Notes under the pieces: generated by a model
What the model was told of the DNA's origin: nothing
What the model saw: only the letters and a program-made list of their open reading frames with translations
Database searches by the model: none
Assembly (NCBI GenBank): GCA_030037185.1
Contig: JASHRR010000077.1
Span: 1-19,812 of the forward strand
Reading direction: 5' to 3'
From: Xanthobacteraceae bacterium
Lineage (GTDB): Bacteria > Pseudomonadota > Alphaproteobacteria > Rhizobiales > Xanthobacteraceae
Length of the DNA stretch: 19,812 nucleotides
Made by a program: the position numbers and the translations under genes
In this document: positions 14,239 to 19,812 of the stretch, piece after piece
Position numbering within the stretch: position 1 is the first letter of the stretch
Layout of the letters: the number at the start of each line of letters is the position of its first letter

Positions 14239-14940
14239 TCAGAATAAGGAGCAGGTAGCCATGTTTCCGTTTCCGGAGTAGCTGCAACTGATTGTCGTTA
14301 TGCGCGGCTGCGATTCGGCAAACATGGCCTGTTGCTGATTAGCCAAAATCTGTTGTTGGTGCGCCCATTGCTCGATAGCTGTGGTGGCGCGTTGTCTTTG
14401 CTCCGTATCCTGCTGAGATTGATTCTCATTTCGACTCTGGACCTGGGATGCAATTTGCGTGTCCGCTTGCTTAAGATTCGCCTGAGCCTCCGCCGATATG
14501 TCTTTCCGGCGCTGGTTGAATGTCCCCCAGGCAAGCTTTCCGCCTGCTGCTTCCGCCCAAAGCTTGTCAGATTCGGCGAACGAATTGACCATCGTCAATA
14601 AAATGACCGGATGTGTCTTTGCCGGGCCCTCCAACAAGATTTTTCGGCATCGCTGCACATCATCACGAACCCTGTACAGCAGCTTGATCTGCTCTTTCGT
14701 GGGATGCGATTTGTCCGCCAGCATCTCAAGGGGAGGCTGATTGTCGGCACCGAAGTAGAGTTTGGTTCTGATGCCCTCGTACTCTGGGTTTTCAGCAACC
14801 CTCTGCACGCAATCTAGTCCCAAGGTAGTAGGCTCCGGCGCAGCTCTCTGAATTCGCGTGTTCTCCTTTTGCGCATCGGTGATGCAACCAAAGACCACCA
14901 GGCATATGCCGCAAATGCAGACTAGTCGCAATCTGCACAT
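14239..14940 (-). CDS. Probable lipoprotein of unknown function, Gln-rich
   Basis: A 233-residue exported protein. The N-terminus is a short basic part and a hydrophobic segment ending LVVFGC, a plausible but not ideal lipobox with Cys19 as the lipidated residue. The mature part has a helical domain with three further Cys up to about residue 98 (LDCVQRVAENPEYEGIRTKL, YRVRDDVQRCRKI). From about 150 to 208 it is very rich in Gln and Ala (ANLKQADTQIASQVQS, QQQILANQQQAMFAES) and probably coiled coil. It ends ISCSYSGNGNMATCSLF, a two-Cys motif that could form a disulfide. The ATG at 14940 is chosen because GGGGAG lies five bases upstream; the frame continues to 14967. It converges on the adaptor gene. 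No family recognised. Confidence 0.75.
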   Translation of the reverse strand: MCRLRLVCICGICLVVFGCITDAQKENTRIQRAAPEPTTLGLDCVQRVAENPEYEGIRTKLYFGADNQPPLEMLADKSHPTKEQIKLLYRVRDDVQRCRKILLEGPAKTHPVILLTMVNSFAESDKLWAEAAGGKLAWGTFNQRRKDISAEAQANLKQADTQIASQVQSRNENQSQQDTEQRQRATTAIEQWAHQQQILANQQQAMFAESQPRITTISCSYSGNGNMATCSLF

Positions 14941-15174
14941 AGCGCTCCCCATCCGACGGGCAAACACCGAACGTATTTCAGCGACCAGGTGCCGTACAGC
15001 CCCTCATCAACGTCGATGGGCATCTCGTCCCTTTTCGGCCAGCCGTACCATCCAGCAGTGCTGCCGACCACTCGGCTGACTTCGCACAGCAGGTGGCGCC
15101 CCCGTCATCACCCGGCAATCCATCCACATGCCAAAAAGCAGCCGGGTGATCATGTGCAGAGAATATCGCAACGC

Positions 15175-15789
15175 TCACCGCACGCAAAGCGGACCGACGC
15201 ACACCACCGGCGGCGGCGGTGGCGGACGTACGACGACGACCGGTGGCGGTGCCACAACGACGGCTGGTGCCGGTCCCACGGCGGGTGCGCCGACGACAGC
15301 GGCCGGAGCACCTGGGCCGAGGCCATCGTCCATGAACTCCACTTCGGACACAAAGGCGGGAGGGCCCTCGAACGGCCGGTCATAGAAATACCAGGCGCCA
15401 TTGACCTCCCACCAATAGCCGAGCCGGCCAAACCGCATGTCGTGATGCCAGCGGCCGCCGAACCAGATCTCGCGCTCGCGCGGACTGAAGGCCGCAATCT
15501 CGCGGCGCACGCCGCCTGGACCGCGGAAGCTGTAGCCGCGCTCGCCGAGCGCATGAATGGCGTGAGGACCGGGCGGGCCGCCATGAGGCGCGGCGCCCGG
15601 CGGATGGAAGGCCTGCGGCACCGGTCCCGGGCGTCCGGCCTGTCCCGGCGGATGCTGCCCGGGCGGTCCTGCCGGGTGGTTCTGGCCCTGCGGCGGCCTC
15701 CTTGTCGGCTCCTGCGCCCTGGCCGGGATCGTCAACCCCAGCGTCGCGGCGAACGAAATTACGATAGCCAATCGCAAAGTCTTGCTCAT
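15175..15789 (-). CDS. Exported Pro/Gly-rich protein of unknown function
   Basis: A 204-residue exported protein. Signal peptide at about 1-25 (LAIVISFAATLGLTIPARAQ). Residues 28-80 are a Pro/Gly/His/Gln-rich low-complexity stretch (GPPGQHPPGQ and similar). A compact aromatic core follows at about 84-156: RGYSFRGPGG, FSPREREIWFGGRWHHDMRFGRLGYWWEVNGAWYFYDRPFEGPP. The motif YWWxVxGxWYFYxxPxxGPP recurs in small exported proteins of Bradyrhizobium and relatives as I remember them. The C-terminus (about 157-204) is again Pro/Val/Ala-rich and ends with two Cys (VVCVGPLCVR). The ATG at 15789 is preferred over the open extension to 15834 because it starts the signal peptide; ribosome site GAGGA is nine bases upstream. 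Role unknown; surface or periplasmic location is likely. Confidence 0.8.
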   Translation of the reverse strand: MSKTLRLAIVISFAATLGLTIPARAQEPTRRPPQGQNHPAGPPGQHPPGQAGRPGPVPQAFHPPGAAPHGGPPGPHAIHALGERGYSFRGPGGVRREIAAFSPREREIWFGGRWHHDMRFGRLGYWWEVNGAWYFYDRPFEGPPAFVSEVEFMDDGLGPGAPAAVVGAPAVGPAPAVVVAPPPVVVVRPPPPPPVVCVGPLCVR

Positions 15790-16562
15790 TGTGCCTGTCC
15801 TCACGCGGTGCAACGAGCAGACCGCCCGGCCCACCCCACCTCGATGTGAGGTTTTGCGTCGCAGACCTTAAAGCGCGCTCGACAATCAGCCGCCCCCCGC
15901 CGTCCCTATCTTGCAAGCTTTATGAAGAAAGAGATTACCAGCCGGTGAACAGCACACTACCGAATGCCCTGATTTTTTGTCTTTATCAACTCAAAAAACT
16001 TCCTGTTCTGCCGCGCTGCCAAACCCCGCAGTGTGCACTGCGGTCAATTGGGCGGATTGGGCCGCAGTAGCGCACCTTCAGCCCAGCAACTAAGCCGCGC
16101 AGGCTCGCCGCCTCAAAGGCCTTTCACAGGGGAGAATCACCGCCCGTCCATGGATCAAACATTTCTTTGCGGGCCGGATCATGTCTAGCCCAGCCTTGCA
16201 CGCAGCCGCCTGCTTTTTTCTGATCGGTTTTTGCCGTTCATTCTGCGGGGAGTCCCAGCTCCTTGCCGCCTTCCGTGCGAGCCCAACCATACCCCCCAAT
16301 AGTGGGACGTAAGCGGGCATCGCCAGCAACACGAGGGCGAGCGCTGATGCAAGGATTTCAACTTGATTCCTCTCCTGCTCCGCTACCAGGTCGCGAAGGT
16401 GCATCGCGACGAATCGCGAGACTGATTGATCGGAACTATTTACATTCGTGGTAACCCCTTGATACGTTTCGGCACGTCGATCATGGCTTTCCTCAAGCAG
16501 TTTCCGAATGATGATGCGACCACAGGCCATCGTTGGGCCAATGTTGGCACATTTGGCACAAA
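15790..16562. other. Spacer with one doubtful minus-strand frame
   Basis: About 770 bases without a supported gene. The minus-strand frame 16090-16530 (146 residues) contains a plausible membrane segment (ILASALALVLLAMPAYVPLLGGMVG) preceded by a charged helix (HLRDLVAEQERNQVE). It has no ribosome site at its ATG or at the internal ATG 16404, so I do not call it a gene with confidence. The AT-richer part around 15910-15990 probably contains the promoter of the minus-strand gene at 15175-15789. Confidence 0.4.
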
Positions 16563-16874
16563 CGGGACCTCAAAGGCACGATGGGCAACCCGAACTTGGC
16601 ACTGAGCGTCGCCGACGCTGGTATGTCCAGGTTGGTAACGTTCACCGCCGACAAGGCCGATTGGCGAGGACCGCTGGTCGAAAAAATCGACCCGCGGTTC
16701 CCGTCGCGTGAGACTTGTTGCCAATGCGGCTGCATCAATTCCAACATGAAGAACCTCAACCGGCGTGTTTTTGTTTGCGCCGAATGCGGGCACGCTGAAG
16801 GCCGGATCGACGTGCGGGGAGCTCGGACAGCAAGGCGTGCCGTTCGGCGGCGCGATGCCGCTGCCGGTCGTTGA
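16563..16874 (+). pseudogene. tnpB: TnpB (IS200/IS605 family) C-terminal remnant
   Basis: Only the last third of an RNA-guided TnpB-like nuclease remains. Text runs RDLKGTMGNPNLALSVADAG, then DKADWRGPLVEKIDPRFPSRETCCQCG and RRVFVCAECGH, matching the TnpB order EDL...N..LA.SI.DAGW, KA.W.G..V..VDPRFPS..CS.CG, and the second CxxCG of the zinc ribbon. The Glu expected before DL is Arg, and the Asp-Arg-Asp after the ribbon is missing (EGRID instead), so the RuvC site is gone. After 16812 the frame turns to Arg-rich text. A +1 frame (about 16810-16905) may carry the real tail, implying a frameshift. The N-terminal two thirds are absent and there is no TnpA gene. Confidence 0.75.
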
Positions 16875-17027
16875 ACCGCGAATTGAAGCAGGAGTGGTCA
16901 GTCATGGCTGCCCACGAATGCTGATAATTCCGAAAAGAATTACCAACATTTCACGTGGAACTGTAAATTCCTCGAGTAATTTCTGCACTGTGAGCTTGCG
17001 GTTTAGCTCGCAGCAGGAGGAACCGGC

Positions 17028-18485
17028 ATGGTGGCAGATCCGAAATCGGAAGCACTGTTTGCCTTGCATCGATTTGGGTTCGGACCGCGCACCGGATCGG
17101 TAGCTGCGATAAGCGCCGATCCACGCGGCGCGCTGCTCGCGGACCTCGAGCGTCCAGGGGCCGCGGAGTTGTCCGTCAACCTGCCAAGCAGCGGCGAAGC
17201 CGCCCGCGCAGTTCTGGCGGCACGAGAGGCGCGTCGAGCCGCCCGCTTGGCACGCGAGGCGGCAAAGACAGCAAATCCGCCGGCAACTCCGCCGGACGCC
17301 GCCGCGACGCCAAACCCGTCTGCCACGCCGCCGCCTTCCGGGGCCGCGACAACGCCGAACCCGCCAAGGGCGAATGCCAATCCGGCGGCCGTCGCATTGC
17401 AGCAGGTTTATCGCGACGAAGCCCAGGCCCGCATCGAAGCTGCGCTCAACGCCGAGATCGGTTTTGCCGAGCGACTGGCGTGGTTCTGGTCCAACCATTT
17501 CTGCGTGTCGGTCGCCAAGAACGGGGTGCGCCCCCTCGCCGGTGCCTATGAGCGCGAGGCCATCCGGCCGCACGTGCTCGGTCGATTCCATGACATGCTC
17601 CTCGCCGCCGAAACTCATCCGGCGATGTTGATCTATCTCGACAACGCACGCTCGATCGGCCCCAATTCGCAAGCCGGGATGACCCGTGGCAAAGGCCTAA
17701 ACGAGAACCTCGCCCGCGAAATCCTCGAATTGCACACGCTCGGCGTACGAACGGTCTACAGCCAGGACGACGTCACCGGATTTGCGAAAATTATCACCGG
17801 CTGGACGATCGTGCCGGCGCGGCAGGAGCATGCCGGCGAGTTCGTGTTCGATCCGCGCATGCATGAGCCGGGCACTCAGACACTCATCGGCTCCCCGATG
17901 GGTCAGACAGATTTCGAGCAGGGCCGTGCCGCGCTCGCCATGCTCGCCCGTCATCCGGCAACCGCCCGGCACATCGCCGACAAGCTGGTGCGGCATTTCG
18001 TTAGCGATCGGCCGGTGTCGACACTCGCCGACAAGCTTGCCGCGCGTTTCGTCGAGACCGACGGCGACCTCAAGGAAGTCGCCAAGACGCTGGTGGCCGC
18101 ACCGGAATCCTGGAACGCTGCCGACCGCAAGCTCAAGCGTCCGGCGGAATGGATGGTAACGACATTGCGCACCACCGGCGCCGAGCTGGACATCGCCTCG
18201 TTCATGCAGGCGCAGAACCTGCTCGGCGAGCCGCTGTGGCGTCCCGCGGCCCCCAAGGGATTTCCGGACGACGATGCGGCCTGGATCGATGGCCTGGCGC
18301 AACGGCTCGACGTCGCCAACGAACTGGCGCGACGGATCGGCGGCGCGACCGATCCCCAGCGGGCGCTCGAGACCGCACTCGGCCCGCTCGCCACCGATGC
18401 GACTCGCACCGGTATCCGCCGCGCCGAGAGCCGCCCGCAAGCTCTGACGCTTCTGTTTATGGCTCCCGAATTCCAGCGGAGATGA
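17028..18485 (+). CDS. DUF1800 domain protein, first gene of DUF1800/DUF1501 operon
   Basis: A 485-residue DUF1800 family protein. Hallmarks are the N-terminal LHRFGFGP (13-20), FAERLAWFWSNHF (146-158) and NENLAREILELHTLGV (225-240), then the GFAKIITGWT stretch and a C-terminal region on RPAEW. Residues about 82-119 form a Pro/Ala/Thr low-complexity insert (TPPDAAATPNPSAT region) between the first helices and the main domain. No clear signal peptide is visible. The family has no settled biochemical role but is nearly always next to a DUF1501 gene, as here. The start is well supported: AGGAGG at 17015-17020 lies seven bases before ATG. A GAGCT/AGCTC inverted repeat (about 16992-17009) sits just before the ribosome site. 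The stop overlaps or nearly overlaps the next gene, indicating one operon with translational coupling. Confidence 0.92.
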   Translation: MVADPKSEALFALHRFGFGPRTGSVAAISADPRGALLADLERPGAAELSVNLPSSGEAARAVLAAREARRAARLAREAAKTANPPATPPDAAATPNPSATPPPSGAATTPNPPRANANPAAVALQQVYRDEAQARIEAALNAEIGFAERLAWFWSNHFCVSVAKNGVRPLAGAYEREAIRPHVLGRFHDMLLAAETHPAMLIYLDNARSIGPNSQAGMTRGKGLNENLAREILELHTLGVRTVYSQDDVTGFAKIITGWTIVPARQEHAGEFVFDPRMHEPGTQTLIGSPMGQTDFEQGRAALAMLARHPATARHIADKLVRHFVSDRPVSTLADKLAARFVETDGDLKEVAKTLVAAPESWNAADRKLKRPAEWMVTTLRTTGAELDIASFMQAQNLLGEPLWRPAAPKGFPDDDAAWIDGLAQRLDVANELARRIGGATDPQRALETALGPLATDATRTGIRRAESRPQALTLLFMAPEFQRR

Positions 18486-18487
18486 CA

Positions 18488-19747
18488 ATGCGCAATCCTC
18501 ATGCCTCTTCCCGCCGCGAGATCCTGCTCGCTTCCGGTGTACTGTTCGCCTGGACCCACTTGCCAAAGATCGCGCGCGCGGAGGGTCGCGATCCGCGTCT
18601 GCTCGTCGTCGTCCTGCGCGGCGCTCTCGACGGGCTCGCCGCAGTGGCACCTGTCGGTGATCCCGACTGGGTGGCGCTGCGAGGTGACAACGCGCTTCGC
18701 GTCGATGGGCCGACTCCGGGGTTGCGCCTTGATGACTTGTTCGCACTGAATCCGGCCATGCCCAACTTGCACCGCCTTTATCTGGCGGGCGAGAGCAGCA
18801 TCGTTCATGCGGTCGCCACTCCCTACCGGGAGCGCTCGCATTTCGATGGCCAGGACGTGCTTGAAAGCGGTCTCGCGGCTCCCGGCGCGGCTGATACCGG
18901 CTGGCTCAACCGCGCACTCGGAGCGCTTGATCCGGGTGGACGAATAAACCCGAACGACGCCGGCGGCGGTGGCCACAAAGCTTTCGCGGTCGGGCCGGTC
19001 ACGCCGTTGGTGGTGCGCGGGCCTGCGCCGGTGCTGTCGTGGACGCCGCCGCGCCTAGAGCCTGCAGCCGATGATACCTTGATGCGCGTGCTTGAGATCT
19101 ATCGGCACACCGACGCCGAGATGGCGCGCGCACTTGAAGAGCGCATCGGACTCGCCGCCATCGCGGGCGCCGGCGGCATGGAGATGACACCAGGTCAGGC
19201 CCGGCCGGCAGGCGCCGCGCAGGTGCGAGCCTATTTCGCCCAATCCGCCGGCAACGCTGCGAAATTCATGGCAAGACCGGATGGACCCCGGGTTGGTGCG
19301 ATCGCCTTCGACGGGTGGGACACCCACGCCAACGAGGGTGCGGTGAACGGCCGGCTGGCGGCTCTCTTGGGTGCGCTCGACGGTGCGATCGCGGCGATCG
19401 AAACCGGGATGGGACCGGCTTGGCGCGACACTGTCGTTGCTGTGGTGACGGAATTCGGGCGTACGGCGCGTATCAACGGCAGCGCCGGCACCGACCACGG
19501 CACCGCTACTATCGCGCTGCTGGCGGGTGGCGCCGTGAAGGGCGGACGGGTCATCGCCGACTGGCCCGGGCTTAGGGAAGCAGATCTGCTCGACAAGCGC
19601 GACCTCAGACCGACGACCGACCTGCGAGCCGTGGTCAAGGGCGTGCTGCGCGATCACCTGCGCCTTCCGGAAGCTGCCCTGGCTAAGACAGTGTTTCCCG
19701 ACAGCGCCGCGGCGCGGGCGGTTTCCGGACTGGTTACCGCGGCGTAG
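18488..19747 (+). CDS. DUF1501 domain protein with Tat signal
   Basis: A 419-residue DUF1501 family protein, related to the alkaline phosphatase/sulfatase fold. The N-terminus carries a twin-arginine motif, SRREILLASG (8-17), a hydrophobic stretch and a cleavage region (IARAEG), so it is probably exported folded by Tat. The family blocks are present: LVVVLRGALDGLAAV (39-53), HFDGQDVLESG (118-128), FDGWDTH (274-280), VVTEFGRTARING (319-331), GTDHGTA (334-340) and a C-terminal DLRAVVKGVL. The Asp/His residues in GWDTH and GTDHG are candidate metal ligands. ATG 18488 has GGAG six bases upstream. ATG 18482 lies in the stop of the DUF1800 gene (ATGA overlap) and would add two residues. Partner of the gene just upstream. 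Confidence 0.92.
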   Translation: MRNPHASSRREILLASGVLFAWTHLPKIARAEGRDPRLLVVVLRGALDGLAAVAPVGDPDWVALRGDNALRVDGPTPGLRLDDLFALNPAMPNLHRLYLAGESSIVHAVATPYRERSHFDGQDVLESGLAAPGAADTGWLNRALGALDPGGRINPNDAGGGGHKAFAVGPVTPLVVRGPAPVLSWTPPRLEPAADDTLMRVLEIYRHTDAEMARALEERIGLAAIAGAGGMEMTPGQARPAGAAQVRAYFAQSAGNAAKFMARPDGPRVGAIAFDGWDTHANEGAVNGRLAALLGALDGAIAAIETGMGPAWRDTVVAVVTEFGRTARINGSAGTDHGTATIALLAGGAVKGGRVIADWPGLREADLLDKRDLRPTTDLRAVVKGVLRDHLRLPEAALAKTVFPDSAAARAVSGLVTAA

Positions 19748-19812
19748 CACGCGGCAGCCCGAGCGGATGAAAGGTTTCGAACGGCAGCCGCAAATTGGCT
19801 GTCCGGCATTAG
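19748..19812. other. Window end, no feature seen
   Basis: The last 65 bases follow the DUF1501 stop. No further gene start or clear terminator hairpin is visible; the operon may continue beyond the window. Confidence 0.5.

Noticed and set aside
14989..15849. 286-residue plus-strand frame opposite the Pro/Gly-rich exported protein
   Set aside because: The minus strand has a clear signal peptide and aromatic core; the plus frame is Arg/His-rich without a start signal.
16440..16793. 117-residue minus-strand frame
   Set aside because: Antisense to the TnpB zinc-ribbon remnant, which is the better explanation.
17697..18976. Long minus-strand frames across DUF1800/DUF1501
   Set aside because: Both proteins on the plus strand are full length with conserved blocks; the minus frames show only GC-rich shadow composition.
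1..19812. tRNA gene, CRISPR array, phage structural genes or toxin-antitoxin pair
   Set aside because: Looked for because of the integrase and TnpB remnants; no regular repeat-spacer pattern, tRNA-like sequence or recognisable gene of these kinds was seen by eye.

Overview
The window looks like about 20 kb of chromosome from an alphaproteobacterium of the order Hyphomicrobiales, most like the Bradyrhizobium group. The evidence is the high GC, the family content (H-NS of the alphaproteobacterial type, DUF1194, DUF4168, a DUF1800/DUF1501 pair, several small exported proteins of rhizobial style) and one promoter resembling the EcfG general-stress consensus. Genes are short, often single, on both strands and widely spaced, which is typical of an accessory or slowly decaying region. 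I saw no rRNA, tRNA, CRISPR array or intact insertion sequence.

Layout. Left edge (1-650): the 3' end of a tyrosine recombinase runs off the window. It converges on a very short exported protein (minus strand) that looks like a truncated gene. 1125-4016: a full-length RecD2-type helicase and an H-NS-type nucleoid protein, both on the minus strand. 4017-4717: a gene-poor spacer with an intrinsic-terminator-like hairpin that has no obvious gene to terminate, and a short tandem repeat. 4718-6703: a complete secreted copper amine oxidase. 7108-7908: a DUF1194 (von Willebrand A-like) exported protein. 8467-8769: a small unknown protein. 9286-10767: an L,D-transpeptidase with an Ala-rich coiled coil and a second, catalytically empty domain. 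11030-12820: three small minus-strand genes (conserved unknown, exported DUF4168 protein, cold-shock-like protein). 13094-14131: an HlyD-type adaptor without its transporter. 14239-15789: two exported minus-strand proteins, a probable lipoprotein and a Pro/Gly-rich protein. 16563-16874: the decayed C-terminal end of an IS200/IS605-type TnpB. 17028-19747: a two-gene operon of DUF1800 and a Tat-exported DUF1501 protein.

Co-operation between genes. Only the DUF1800/DUF1501 pair is clearly an operon, with overlapping or nearly overlapping ends. Many products are envelope or exported proteins (amine oxidase, DUF1194, L,D-transpeptidase, DUF4168, adaptor, lipoprotein, Pro/Gly-rich protein, DUF1501), but nothing ties them into one pathway. 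Decayed mobile genes at both ends fit repeated insertion and loss. I did not find a convincing new multi-gene system. The most unusual items are the two-domain L,D-transpeptidase, the structured leader and missing ATG of the cold-shock-like gene, the orphan terminator near 4187-4214, and the integrase with a Lys in place of a catalytic Arg.
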